Notes under the pieces: model-generated
The model's input: the letters and a program-made list of their open reading frames with translations, nothing else
Told to the model about the DNA's origin: nothing
Databases searched by the model: none
Position numbers and translations under genes: made by a program
Assembly: GCF_002321025.1 (NCBI RefSeq)
Contig: NZ_DCLL01000019.1
Location: 1-50,423, forward strand
DNA length: 50,423 nt
Direction: 5' to 3'
DNA from: Acinetobacter lwoffii
GTDB lineage: Bacteria > Pseudomonadota > Gammaproteobacteria > Pseudomonadales > Moraxellaceae
Part shown: positions 9,201 through 17,027 of the stretch, in pieces
Layout: each line of letters begins with the position of its first letter
Position numbering within the stretch: position 1 is the first letter of the stretch

Positions 9201-9968
9201 CCAATACAGGCGTTCAATCTCCAGGATTTTGGCATAATCATCCTGAAATACATGCTGCCACAACCAGCGTTGCCAAGCTTCCAGTTCACGCGCCTGAATC
9301 TTGACAAAATCCGCCACCTGCATCTCATGACCATTTTCATCTTTGGGGCTATAGATCATTTGCTCGATATCGAGCGCAATATCCTGCCCCCAGGACTCTA
9401 ACCAGTTACTCGGACAACCACAGTTGTTTGGAGGACAGTTACGCGCGCAATAACCGCGATAATCCATATAATGGCTAAACAAACGCGACACCTGCTCGGC
9501 TACCCAGTACAGCATGCTCTGTTTTTTCAGCTGCTTCTCTGTACCCTGCTCCAGCCGGTCAGCACTGTCATAAATCCGCTTCACAATAGAATACAGCGGA
9601 TGATCGACGTCTAAAGGAATCTGTTCAGGCAGAATGCATTTTCGTAGCGCCTGAAACACGCGCCATTTGATGATAATGCGCGGAATATTGGCTTCACGGA
9701 CCTGCTCCACTTCTTTAGGCGCATTCAATACCCACTGATAGGAAGTCCATTGAAAGGCGCGAATCCGGTGATGAAACTGGGTATTGGCGCTAATGCCTTT
9801 TTTCTCGGCAATTTTCTGGGTCAGCCAAGTTTCTACTGCCGGAGATGGCACAATAAAGTGCCGGGTTTGTAACACCTCAAATGGATTCCGGGCAGTCTGG
9901 TTGACAATACGCAGCATACTATCCAAAAGCACATCAATACGTTGACTCTGAATAACATGAATGGCCAT
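6264..9968 (-). CDS. recC: Exodeoxyribonuclease V gamma subunit RecC
   Basis: This is the Chi-scanning, DNA-splitting subunit of RecBCD, a degenerate helicase-like protein. The product has 1234 residues, about 110 longer than E. coli RecC. N-terminal features typical of the family include HFIVPSPAVETWLTQKIAEKKG near residue 40 and FSLLELPPSQLDFLRRLG. It also has the later NLDSGKFPSRNQQVPFDLM block, where E. coli RecC has a similar LND-type motif. The ATG at 9968 has a GGGG Shine-Dalgarno sequence 6 nt upstream. It is the first gene of the minus-strand recCBD operon. A TATAGT at about 10026-10031 (read on minus) could be its -10. Confidence 0.95.
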   Translation of the reverse strand: MAIHVIQSQRIDVLLDSMLRIVNQTARNPFEVLQTRHFIVPSPAVETWLTQKIAEKKGISANTQFHHRIRAFQWTSYQWVLNAPKEVEQVREANIPRIIIKWRVFQALRKCILPEQIPLDVDHPLYSIVKRIYDSADRLEQGTEKQLKKQSMLYWVAEQVSRLFSHYMDYRGYCARNCPPNNCGCPSNWLESWGQDIALDIEQMIYSPKDENGHEMQVADFVKIQARELEAWQRWLWQHVFQDDYAKILEIERLYWERLENAETRAQALKRLPAQIVVFSLLELPPSQLDFLRRLGQYIDIYIFHFNPSQEYWADSVDPDWKARFDLQREERFIQRFEKTRQRKPNDAEIKDFRIKQLNFNAEDRESRHPLLTRFGKQARDHFSLLSKLSSGEEGLWADVFVDEYQDRLLAKIQSDILYLLEPEQHQYALSPDDDSVQIHVCHSSLRQLEVLKEQLIHWLAQDTNDVPRQPSDILVLTPSLKELEPAIRSVFAPPPRERETGSKRLQKDNLYLPIQIAGVSRLDVSNAWRAVLGRIQWVRRRFSIEDFADWLSLNATQQYYGLDYSQVERMLQLLTDAGFKRGLDQQHLQQSLSAGDEDYRFSFKFALDRLALGLAIPEHTLFQDTLSYAKVLTSDFPLISTLIRIYQDLVERRDWLTLHETGQRTPVKTWLEYLRADLNEFRDAGVESLKTVAEIIDKQMRMLTLADYHDQDDPHASQELVALSLPLPYVLEEIQNTLEMQLDQAEPTGQITFSQIGQIRPLPYKLVVMLNLDSGKFPSRNQQVPFDLMRSLKPQLGDRSRLDDEQGAFLDALLLAQENLWLFYNGFDLEDGEARDPSTALQELVQHIALICQSEQPDVEVDPMVDIHGLSVAQHIQQLYHVHPLQPFDPAGFADMQTPRYQDQWFAVAEYIRSAEGKRSSWINAHYPALEQKEIRVLKGDEWIRDMIFPARLFLKSVGVSTIRYADLPSSREPLLLNKLEQYQVRDFLLQQEQEIEPNLMLDRLPVGKTQQATWLGSQQEQQLLQERLLQLGKELTPVTQQSLQFSPELIIHINVPQVPHSSYWLSMQSSSASEKRRAQIWLEYLLWLAYLNDDARSPELERIVIFSNKTLKFSGLSSSKAHEYLQLWLKAWEIGQQQPLVLPAELLMKKEWQWAENEQGKMTIVEMPELLKAWNNSYESVKPLASDESSLLHQDWQFILQDQDPDLALQNCCHDFAHGLYAPIHQHLEWVK

Positions 9969-10089
9969 TGGTTCCCCTGAACTGCTGAATGTGGTTTTTA
10001 CTACAAAACGATAAAGATTATTTACTATACATCCCGAGCGCTCTATGACACTTTAAAACCACACTTCAGTCGAAAAATTTCTTTGAAAA

Positions 10090-10108
10090 AAGCATCTTAA
10101 AGATGCTT
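10090..10108. promoter_or_regulatory. Inverted repeat in recC/EcsC-like divergent promoter region
   Basis: A perfect 9-bp dyad AAGCATCTT with a 1-nt centre lies between the divergently transcribed recC and the small gene at 10146. It sits 38 bp before that gene and has no T-run, so it looks more like an operator or mRNA hairpin than a terminator. No regulator can be assigned. Confidence 0.4.
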
Positions 10109-10145
10109 GAATAGAAAAAAACAACATAGAGCTTAGGTAGTGCCC

Positions 10146-10646
10146 ATGAAATTAGATAAAATTCCTGAACGTCTCGATCCGAGCCTAGATTTAGAACAAA
10201 TCCGCGCCGAGTGCCTGGAACTCACCAAAAAACGCGCCTATTATTCTGCCGGTGCTGCGGTTATTCCAGTGCCGTTTATGGACGTGGTCATTGATATCGG
10301 TATCTTGTCGCAATTGATTCCCGAGATCAATGCCCGCTTCGGCCTGGCGCCTGACCAGATCAGTGTCTATGATCCAAAAACCCGTCAGGTGCACTGGAAT
10401 GAGTTGCGTAAACGCGGCGTAGAATTTTCTGGTCTGGTGGTCGCACGTACGGCAGTTAAAAAATCTTTGAACAATGTTGCAGCGAAAGTGATCACAAAGC
10501 AAGTCACAAAATTCATTCCGCTGGGCGGCCAACTGGTGGCGGCAAGTCTGGGCTATTTTGTCATGAAAAAGATTGCTGAAGCACATGTAGAGGAATGCTA
10601 CCGTGCAGCTAAAAATATCCAGCAAAAACAGGTGGCGCAAGGTTAA
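10146..10646 (+). CDS. EcsC/DUF697-like hypothetical protein
   Basis: The product has 166 residues and its function is unknown. The hydrophobic segment with small residues near residues 35-60 (AGAAVIPVPFMDVVIDIGILSQLIPEINARFGL) resembles the glycine/proline-rich amphipathic region of EcsC and DUF697 families, some of which associate with GTPases or membranes. A second hydrophobic stretch (KFIPLGGQLVAASLGYFVMKKIAEAH) lies near the C terminus. I chose the ATG at 10146 because the AGGT at 10135-10138 is correctly spaced for it. A GTG at 10140 in the same frame is too close. The gene is monocistronic, between recC (divergent) and pap (convergent). Confidence 0.7.
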   Translation: MKLDKIPERLDPSLDLEQIRAECLELTKKRAYYSAGAAVIPVPFMDVVIDIGILSQLIPEINARFGLAPDQISVYDPKTRQVHWNELRKRGVEFSGLVVARTAVKKSLNNVAAKVITKQVTKFIPLGGQLVAASLGYFVMKKIAEAHVEECYRAAKNIQQKQVAQG

Positions 10647-10689
10647 AATCCGGGTGAGCTGAATTTTTGCAGCCCTCTAGACACTCTTA

Positions 10690-10721
10690 CTTCAGGCAGA
10701 TTATTCTGCCTGAAGCTGTTT
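10690..10721 (+). terminator. Terminator-like hairpin overlapping the 3' end of pap
   Basis: An 11-bp perfect stem CTTCAGGCAGA/TCTGCCTGAAG (10690-10700, 10705-10715) has a 4-nt loop, followed after 2 nt by TTTT on the plus strand. It would end the upstream plus-strand gene. The last codons and stop of the convergent pap gene are embedded in it, so the two genes share this 3' structure. Confidence 0.6.
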
Positions 10722-12113
10722 TAAAATAGCCTTTAACACCTCGACCCGCGCGGTATTCTTATCATCGGTCGCAATAATATGCCAGGGCGCTTCCTCGGTC
10801 GAAGTATGTTCAAACATATCGGCTGCCGCTTTCAGATAGTCGTCCCAGCGCTCCCGGTTACGCCAGTCTTCTTCGGTAATTTTAAAACGCTTATGCGGTG
10901 TATCTTCACGCGCCTTGAAACGTGCTGCCTGTTCGTCCTTGGAGATTGCCAGCCAGATTTTCACAATCACTGTTTGATGCTTGACCAGACTCTGTTCAAA
11001 ACGGTTAATTTCATCATAAGCACGCTGCCATTCCACCGCACTGACCAATCCTTCTACCCGTTCTACCAATACCCGCCCATACCAGGAACGGTCAAAAATA
11101 CAGATATCATCATCAGTTTGCAGCTTGGTCCAGAAGCGCCATAAATAGGGACGGCTCAGCTCAAATATTTCTGGTGCAGCAATGGTATGAATTTCATATT
11201 CACGTGGATCGAGTTTTTTGACAATTCGCTTGATTGCGCCGCCCTTGCCGGCAGCATCCATACCTTCAAACAGAATCACCACATTACGCGAATCGGAACG
11301 CATGGCTTTGGCGACCTTCGCGGTTAATTTTTTTAGTTCCGGTTTGTAATCTTCTGGCTGGGCTTGAGTCTTGGAAGGATGTTTTAACTGCTCGGGAATC
11401 TTGGCCTGTTTCCATCTTCCCTTGGCTCTGGCAGGATGATCCGGACAATGTTTCAAGGCACTCAGGATATACTGGGCAAATTGCTGGTCGCGCTGCTGCT
11501 CATCTTCGCCATCAATAATGAACCAGTCCTCGGTAAAGCGCTGACGCAGGCGCTGCAAGGTGTCATATTCTTTGCGATTGCGCCAGTCCAGACCATGCAG
11601 TTGATGCCAGTGAGTTTCACTCGGATCCATGGCATCCAGGCGTTTTTGCAAGACTTTCCAGGACAGGTCAAACCAGACCTTGATCACATCCACATGGTTA
11701 TTTTTCAGGTCCTGTTCAAAGGCCTGCATCTCTTGCAGATATTCATCAAACTGTGCATCACTCAGCGGGCTTTCAGCTTGCATGGCACTGCCGAGCAGAT
11801 CGCTATACCAGTTACCAAACAGCACCATGATCTGGCCCTCAGCTGGAATAAAACGCGCATAAGGTTGCCACAAGGTTTGCTTTGGGCCGGCTAGCTGAGG
11901 CTTATCGGCTTTCACGCGCAAATAGCGCGGATCGACCCATTCACGTAGCTGTTTAACCGCTTCACCTTTGCCGGCTAGCTCAATGCCATTCACCAGAATC
12001 ACCAGACTTTTGGCATTTTTCTGGCCCCGGGTCTTTTTTAAATTATATTGGGCATCAATCAGCTCGACAGACAGCTGATCTTCATCCATTAACTGAAATT
12101 GTGGTTGTTCCAT
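10701..12113 (-). CDS. pap: Polyphosphate:AMP phosphotransferase (tandem PPK2)
   Basis: It transfers phosphate from polyphosphate to AMP, giving ADP; the enzyme type was described from Acinetobacter johnsonii. The product has two PPK2 domains in 470 residues from the ATG at 12113; a TTG four codons earlier is possible. The C-terminal domain has a complete P-loop (FEGMDAAGKGGAIKR, about residues 285-300) and the PPK2 motif FDRSWYGRVLVERVEG. The N-terminal domain keeps a P-loop variant (NGIELAGKGEAVKQ, near residue 45) but has FGNWYSDLLGSAM where the FDRSWYGR motif should be. It is therefore probably structural or regulatory. The gene is convergent with the EcsC-like gene and divergent from the gene at 12325. 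Confidence 0.92.
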   Translation of the reverse strand: MEQPQFQLMDEDQLSVELIDAQYNLKKTRGQKNAKSLVILVNGIELAGKGEAVKQLREWVDPRYLRVKADKPQLAGPKQTLWQPYARFIPAEGQIMVLFGNWYSDLLGSAMQAESPLSDAQFDEYLQEMQAFEQDLKNNHVDVIKVWFDLSWKVLQKRLDAMDPSETHWHQLHGLDWRNRKEYDTLQRLRQRFTEDWFIIDGEDEQQRDQQFAQYILSALKHCPDHPARAKGRWKQAKIPEQLKHPSKTQAQPEDYKPELKKLTAKVAKAMRSDSRNVVILFEGMDAAGKGGAIKRIVKKLDPREYEIHTIAAPEIFELSRPYLWRFWTKLQTDDDICIFDRSWYGRVLVERVEGLVSAVEWQRAYDEINRFEQSLVKHQTVIVKIWLAISKDEQAARFKAREDTPHKRFKITEEDWRNRERWDDYLKAAADMFEHTSTEEAPWHIIATDDKNTARVEVLKAILKQLQAE

Positions 12114-12324
12114 ACGTATCTTCAACCCTGATCTTTTATTCTATTTGCAGTATAGCGAGGAGTTTCAGCGCAAAAATAGCTCTGGCAACGTTTTTCACAC
12201 GATTAAATTGGCTATTTAAACAACAGATTGACATACAAATGCCCGATCTCTGTTCAATTTGTCATAGCAGGATTGTCCGGCAGCCTCTAAGATTCTTGCA
12301 TCCTCCAATCATAATTGAAGCCTC

Positions 12325-13029
12325 ATGTCCAAACTTGCCGTACTCGATGATCTGTTAGCGCATTATTATCAACTGGCTTATCACACCCGGCCTGACATTT
12401 TAAGCCGTTTACAGGATGTGCAGGCCTGGCAGAAAGTCCGCATGCAGCGCACTCATCGCGCCCATTTTGCTGAAAAACAAAACCTGTTGATGTCCGAATA
12501 TTTCCTGAACCGTCTCTACGGCGGTGCTGAATTTGATGCGCTGGCAGAACAGATTGCCCGGCTGATGAAATATGCGCATAAAGCAGAAAAAGTTATTCCG
12601 GAAAATGCCATTAAAACCGGCACCTCAGGTGTAGAGCTGGCTATTCTGGCGGTACAGCTGGATGAACAGGTCGCGATTCAGTTATTACAGGATTATCATC
12701 CGCATGAACCGCTGACTGACGAGATGATGCGCCTGACCTATTTGAAGCTGGATCAGGGTGAAGCACGCTTGAAACAGTTGGCTCTGCTGGATCAGCTCGG
12801 CATGAGTCTGGATAAATACATGCGTTCATTTGTGGTCTATACGGCCTTTAAAATGTGTAAAGGCGCGGCGAATAAATATAACTTTCAGGTGATGTATGAA
12901 TTTATGCAGGATGGTTTTCTGGCCATGAAGCCACTCAAATCGGCAGAAAAATTTGTACGCACGTTCACGGCAACCGAACGCCAGATTATCGATAAAGTAC
13001 ATTCTGGCGATCCGCTACCGTTTCAGTAA
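12325..13029 (+). CDS. FFLEELY-motif-type hypothetical protein
   Basis: The product has 234 residues, soluble and mostly alpha-helical by composition. The segment EYFLNRLYGGAEFDALAEQIARLMKYAHK (near residues 53-80) resembles the FFLEELY signature after which a small uncharacterised family in Pseudomonas and Acinetobacter is named. No catalytic residues are recognisable. The gene lies 146 bp upstream of ubiE on the same strand, with its own probable promoter region on either side. A link to ubiquinone synthesis is only positional. Confidence 0.75.
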   Translation: MSKLAVLDDLLAHYYQLAYHTRPDILSRLQDVQAWQKVRMQRTHRAHFAEKQNLLMSEYFLNRLYGGAEFDALAEQIARLMKYAHKAEKVIPENAIKTGTSGVELAILAVQLDEQVAIQLLQDYHPHEPLTDEMMRLTYLKLDQGEARLKQLALLDQLGMSLDKYMRSFVVYTAFKMCKGAANKYNFQVMYEFMQDGFLAMKPLKSAEKFVRTFTATERQIIDKVHSGDPLPFQ

Positions 13030-13175
13030 ATACCCGATGAGTATTTCTGCCAAGCGTGAATTTTTCTGTATATTATTCATAACAATTGCATCATGATTGC
13101 TGAATAAGCCTTTAGAATCTGTCATGATGCAGACAATGCAAGATTAACCCGATTGATATGTTAGGAGTGACTCCA

Positions 13176-14120
13176 ATGTCGAATGAAAATACAACGCCTA
13201 CCCCTACCCCCGAGTCGGCACAACAGACAGACAAAGTGAGCCCATTCTTAACTGAACCCCTTCCACAAGGCACCCCGCAAGGTCAGCAACAATCCTTAGA
13301 ACAACGTCTGACTGACACGCCTGTGACGGGTACTGTGCCTAAATATAATCTGCCGCGTGGTGCCAATACCGGTAACGTCGGCTCAACCACACACTTCGGC
13401 TATCAAACTGTTAACAGCGAAGAAAAAGCCCAGAAAGTCGCAGAAGTGTTCCACTCGGTGGCGAGCAAATACGACATTATGAATGACCTGATGTCTTTTG
13501 GTATTCATCGCCTGTGGAAGCGTTTTGCAATCAATATGTCAGGTGTACGCCGTGGCCAGCATGTGCTGGATATCGCGGGTGGTACTGGCGACTTGGCTAA
13601 AGTCTTTAGCCGTGAAGTTGGTCCGACAGGTCATGTGGTACTGTCTGATATTAACGAATCCATGCTGAATGTCGGTCGTGACCGTCTGATTGATGCGGGC
13701 TGTACCAATGTCGATTTCGTTTTGGCCAATGCCGAAACCTTAGAACCATTTGCAGACAACAGCTTTGATCTTTTGACCATTTCTTTCGGTCTACGTAACG
13801 TGACCGATAAAGATGCGGCACTGGCTGCGATGTACCGCGTCCTTAAGCCAGGTGGCCGTTTACTGGTGCTAGAATTTTCTAAACCAGTGTTTGAGCCATT
13901 CTCTAAGCTGTATGACCTTTATTCGTTCACGGCATTGCCAATCATGGGTAAGATCATTGCCAATGATGCAGAAAGCTATAAATACCTGGCTGAATCGATC
14001 CGTATGCATCCGGACCAGCGCACCCTGAAAGGTATGATGGAAAATGCCGGCTTCCAGAATTGTGACTATCACAACCTGACTGGTGGGATTGTTGCGGTTC
14101 ACCGCGGTTTCAAACTTTAA
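13176..14120 (+). CDS. ubiE: Ubiquinone/menaquinone C-methyltransferase UbiE
   Basis: An S-adenosylmethionine-dependent C-methyltransferase of ubiquinone biosynthesis. The product has 314 residues from the ATG at 13176, which has GGAG 8 nt upstream; an ATG 18 bp earlier has no such site. The SAM motif VLDIAGGTGD is at residues 130-139. HSVASKYDIMNDLMSFGIHRLWKRF and TISFGLRNVTDKD are strongly conserved with E. coli UbiE. Homology to E. coli begins at TTHFGYQTV (about residue 71). The first 62 or so residues are an extra Pro/Thr/Gln-rich, probably disordered extension. It is the first gene of ubiE-ubiJ-ubiB. Confidence 0.96.
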   Translation: MSNENTTPTPTPESAQQTDKVSPFLTEPLPQGTPQGQQQSLEQRLTDTPVTGTVPKYNLPRGANTGNVGSTTHFGYQTVNSEEKAQKVAEVFHSVASKYDIMNDLMSFGIHRLWKRFAINMSGVRRGQHVLDIAGGTGDLAKVFSREVGPTGHVVLSDINESMLNVGRDRLIDAGCTNVDFVLANAETLEPFADNSFDLLTISFGLRNVTDKDAALAAMYRVLKPGGRLLVLEFSKPVFEPFSKLYDLYSFTALPIMGKIIANDAESYKYLAESIRMHPDQRTLKGMMENAGFQNCDYHNLTGGIVAVHRGFKL

Positions 14121-14132
14121 GGTTCCTTGCCT

Positions 14133-14810
14133 ATGTGGTCAATTCTGGCACTCGGTGCTGTTGAACGCGTGATTCATCATGTGATTGATCTGGATGCCAT
14201 TACCCGCATCCAGCTGAATGCCCTGTCCGGCAAAATGCTGCGGGTGGTGATCGCCTCGCCGCAGCTTTCGGTTGATGTGTTTTTTGATGAAGGCAAAGTT
14301 CGTCTGGAACCAACGGCAACCGGTCATACCGAAACACCTTCGGTCTTTGAACAACGTCCATTTGACGCAAGTTCCGCGACAGTCACCGAAGCGACAGCAA
14401 CCTTGCAGGTCAGCAATGTGGTGGAATTACTCAAGCTGCTGCTTTCCGATGAAGTCGGCAATATTCCATTGCAAGGCGACTACAAGTTATTGCAGGAAAT
14501 CCAGCGCATCATGCAACAGGCGGAACTGGATCTGGCAGCGCACTTAAGTCCCTGGATTGGCCCGACGCTGGCGCATGAAATTGGCAAATTGCAACTGCTG
14601 CCCAAGCAGCTAAAACGCACCCTGCAAAGTCAATTATTCTTTGCTGAAGATGCCTTAAAAGAAGACAGTGGTCTGTTTGCCCCACGCTGGCAAATGGATG
14701 ACCTGAATCAGGACACCCGTATCCTGAATCAAAATTTAGATCGGGTTGAAGCAAAAATCCATCAGCTTCAGGCTCAAATTGATGCCTCAAACAATTCTAC
14801 TCAAGACTAG
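14133..14810 (+). CDS. ubiJ: Ubiquinone biosynthesis accessory factor UbiJ
   Basis: A 225-residue protein whose place between ubiE and ubiB matches E. coli ubiJ. The N-terminal half (about residues 20-110) fits an SCP2 lipid-binding fold, which in UbiJ helps gather ubiquinone intermediates in the Ubi complex. The C-terminal end (LNQNLDRVEAKIHQLQAQIDASN) is a short coiled coil typical of the family. The ATG at 14133 is preferred to an in-frame TTG at 14127. The gene begins 12 bp after ubiE and ends 12 bp before ubiB. Confidence 0.9.
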   Translation: MWSILALGAVERVIHHVIDLDAITRIQLNALSGKMLRVVIASPQLSVDVFFDEGKVRLEPTATGHTETPSVFEQRPFDASSATVTEATATLQVSNVVELLKLLLSDEVGNIPLQGDYKLLQEIQRIMQQAELDLAAHLSPWIGPTLAHEIGKLQLLPKQLKRTLQSQLFFAEDALKEDSGLFAPRWQMDDLNQDTRILNQNLDRVEAKIHQLQAQIDASNNSTQD

Positions 14811-14822
14811 GTACACAGCTTT

Positions 14823-16442
14823 ATGATTCCGCATGTTTCACGTTTACTCGAACTTTGGCGCATCGCCGCGCACTATCGACTCGACACGTTGTTTCCTGCG
14901 GAAGAATTACCAGAAAAATCCCGGCATGTGCTGTCCCTCATCCGGATGCATCCGGCTGCCTGGTCCAGTCGTGAACGTAAAAATCCGCTCAAGCTGAAAC
15001 TGGCTTTAGAAGAAATGGGGCCGTTGGCGATCAAGCTCGGTCAACTGCTCTCGACCCGCCGTGACCTGATTCCACCTGAAGTTTTACAGCAACTGGTCTT
15101 GCTACAAGACCGGGTCAAGCCGTTTGATAATGACGTGGCCAAGATGCGCATTCAGGAATCCCTGAAAGCTGATGTAAATACCCTATTCGCGCGTTTCGAT
15201 ACCCAGCCACTGGCTGCAGCTTCGATTGCTCAGGTGCATACGGCTGCCCTGCATGATGGCCGTGAAGTGGTGGTTAAAGTCACCCGCCCGAATATTCGCC
15301 AGCAGATTTTGCAGGATTTTGAAATTCTGGAATGGCTCGGTCAATTTCTGGAAAAACGTCTGGAAGCTGCCCGCGCATTGCACCTGTCGGAAATCATTCA
15401 GGATTATCGACAGATCATTCTGAATGAGCTGGATCTAACGCTGGAAGCGGACAATACCCGCCGTATGCGCCATCATTTTACCGGCTCGAGCATGATGTAT
15501 GTGCCGGAAATTTACATGGACAGCAAAGACGTGCTGGTAGCCGAGCGCATTACCGGGGTGCCGATTTCAGATATCGCGACCTTTGACCGGTTGGGCATGG
15601 ATCGTGCCGATCTGGCGCGTAAAGGCCTAACCATCTTCTTTACTCAGGTCTTCCGCGATAACTTCTTCCATGCTGACATGCATCCGGGAAATGTCTTTGT
15701 AGAAACCATCAATCCAGCCAATCCGCGTTTTATTGCGCTGGACTGCGCGATTATGGGCGAACTATCCAAACACGACCAGATGACCGTAGCACGCATGCTA
15801 CTAGCGGTCATGAACAGCGACTTTATGCAGCTGATTCAGGTGGTGCATCAGGCTGGCTGGATTCCACCGGGGACTGATCAGGATACTTTGGCTCGTGAAA
15901 TGCGCCGCAGTGTGGGGCCAATGGTCTCAAAACCGATGCATGAACTGGATTTTGCCGGCATTCTGATTGAAGTCATGGACATTGCCCGTCGTTTCCATCT
16001 GGAAATTCCACCGCAACTGATGCTGCTACTCAAAACACTAGTGCATGTCGAAGGCTTGGGAACCGACCTGTATCCGGAACTGGATATCTGGAGTCTGGCC
16101 AAACCGATCCTGACGGACTGGATCAAGGCCCAGATGAATCCGCAAAAGAACCTTAAAGAACTGGGACAAAAAATTCCGGATCTGCTATTAGGGGCACAGG
16201 ATCTACCAACCTTGATAATTGATAGCCTGAACGGTCTGAAAAACCAGTCAGCCTGGCATGCCAAACAGCTCAATGAACTGCAAAGCATGCGCCTGCAAAT
16301 GGAACTTCAGCAAAAACGTAGCTGGATGTTTGGCAGTATCATGGCCATTCTGCTGTCGATTGCGATTATTTCACCATGGTTTGTGTCGGTGCTTCTGATT
16401 GTGCTGGTGAGCGTTCTGGCAGTCTGGCGAATTTCGAAATAA
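14823..16442 (+). CDS. ubiB: Ubiquinone biosynthesis protein kinase-like UbiB
   Basis: An atypical protein-kinase-like ATPase of the ADCK/UbiB family, required for ubiquinone synthesis and bound to the inner membrane. The product has 539 residues, close to E. coli (546). Family motifs are visible: the KxGQ motif in LAIKLGQLLSTR near residue 66, the alanine-rich loop AAASIAQVH, the VVKV lysine, and ADMHPGNVFV (catalytic loop). The DFG-equivalent reads ALDCAIMGEL, where E. coli UbiB has DCGIVG, so the glycine is alanine here. Two transmembrane helices close the protein (FGSIMAILLSIAIISPWF, VSVLLIVLVSVLAVW). It is the last gene of the operon and is followed at once by a terminator. Confidence 0.95.
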   Translation: MIPHVSRLLELWRIAAHYRLDTLFPAEELPEKSRHVLSLIRMHPAAWSSRERKNPLKLKLALEEMGPLAIKLGQLLSTRRDLIPPEVLQQLVLLQDRVKPFDNDVAKMRIQESLKADVNTLFARFDTQPLAAASIAQVHTAALHDGREVVVKVTRPNIRQQILQDFEILEWLGQFLEKRLEAARALHLSEIIQDYRQIILNELDLTLEADNTRRMRHHFTGSSMMYVPEIYMDSKDVLVAERITGVPISDIATFDRLGMDRADLARKGLTIFFTQVFRDNFFHADMHPGNVFVETINPANPRFIALDCAIMGELSKHDQMTVARMLLAVMNSDFMQLIQVVHQAGWIPPGTDQDTLAREMRRSVGPMVSKPMHELDFAGILIEVMDIARRFHLEIPPQLMLLLKTLVHVEGLGTDLYPELDIWSLAKPILTDWIKAQMNPQKNLKELGQKIPDLLLGAQDLPTLIIDSLNGLKNQSAWHAKQLNELQSMRLQMELQQKRSWMFGSIMAILLSIAIISPWFVSVLLIVLVSVLAVWRISK

Positions 16443-16452
16443 TTTTTTAAAT

Positions 16453-16475
16453 AGCCTGATTCGTCAGGCTTTTTT
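16453..16475 (+). terminator. Terminator of ubiEJB
   Basis: A 7-bp stem AGCCTGA/TCAGGCT closed by a stable TTCG tetraloop, followed by T5, lies 10 bp after the ubiB stop. Confidence 0.88.
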
Positions 16476-16514
16476 ATGCTTAAATTATTGAAAAAATAAA
16501 ACAAGAATATCCAA

Positions 16515-16937
16515 ATGAAATATAGTTTTTTATGGGCACTGTATCGCCAGAATAGACAAAAAACCTTTCTCACTGCACTACTTTACAGCTTCCCAACATG
16601 GATAGATATTTTTTTCTATATCAACCAAACAGCCCATTGGCTTGCATGGTCCCCTGCTGCCAATACCACATTCTACCGCCTGATTCATAGTGACTATTTC
16701 TGGCTCATTGTCAGCTTTAACCTGCTTCCGTTGTTATTTCTATTCTGTCTACGACAAACACAGCTAATACTAGCTTTAAAAATATGGATAGGTATTGCAG
16801 GTAGTTTCTTTCTAATTCATGCTTTTTACTGGCCAAGCTATCCTATAACCACGCTTTTGATTATTTCATTTAATCTACCTTTTTTAAATTTACGCAATAA
16901 AGAACTCATGCACACTTACATCAACCCGATGCCATGA
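16515..16937 (+). CDS. Hypothetical integral membrane protein
   Basis: A 140-residue, aromatic-rich protein with about four hydrophobic segments (LTALLYSFPTWIDIFFYI, YFWLIVSFNLLPLLFLFC, ILALKIWIGIAGSFFLIHAFYW, TTLLIISFNLPFL). No family is recognised. The coding DNA is visibly more AT-rich than the flanking ubiB and patatin genes, which suggests a more recently acquired or fast-evolving gene. It sits between the ubiB terminator and the patatin gene, so it needs its own promoter. Confidence 0.6.
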   Translation: MKYSFLWALYRQNRQKTFLTALLYSFPTWIDIFFYINQTAHWLAWSPAANTTFYRLIHSDYFWLIVSFNLLPLLFLFCLRQTQLILALKIWIGIAGSFFLIHAFYWPSYPITTLLIISFNLPFLNLRNKELMHTYINPMP

Positions 16938-16949
16938 CTCTCAAGTCAC

Positions 16950-16980
16950 CTTAGGACATATCTTGCCATTGGGTCCTAAG
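16950..16980. repeat. Inverted repeat upstream of patatin gene
   Basis: An 8-bp perfect inverted repeat CTTAGGAC/GTCCTAAG is separated by 15 nt. It begins 13 bp after the stop of the small membrane protein gene. There is no T-run on either side, so it may be an operator or part of the 5' leader of the gene at 17028. Confidence 0.4.
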
Positions 16981-17027
16981 ACCTATCGCTTAAAATAAGC
17001 ACACATTTGGCTAGTATAGGTTCAACC

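Noticed and set aside
12101..12358. 85-residue plus-strand frame across the pap promoter region
   Set aside because: It overlaps the start of the next gene in another frame and has no coding features.
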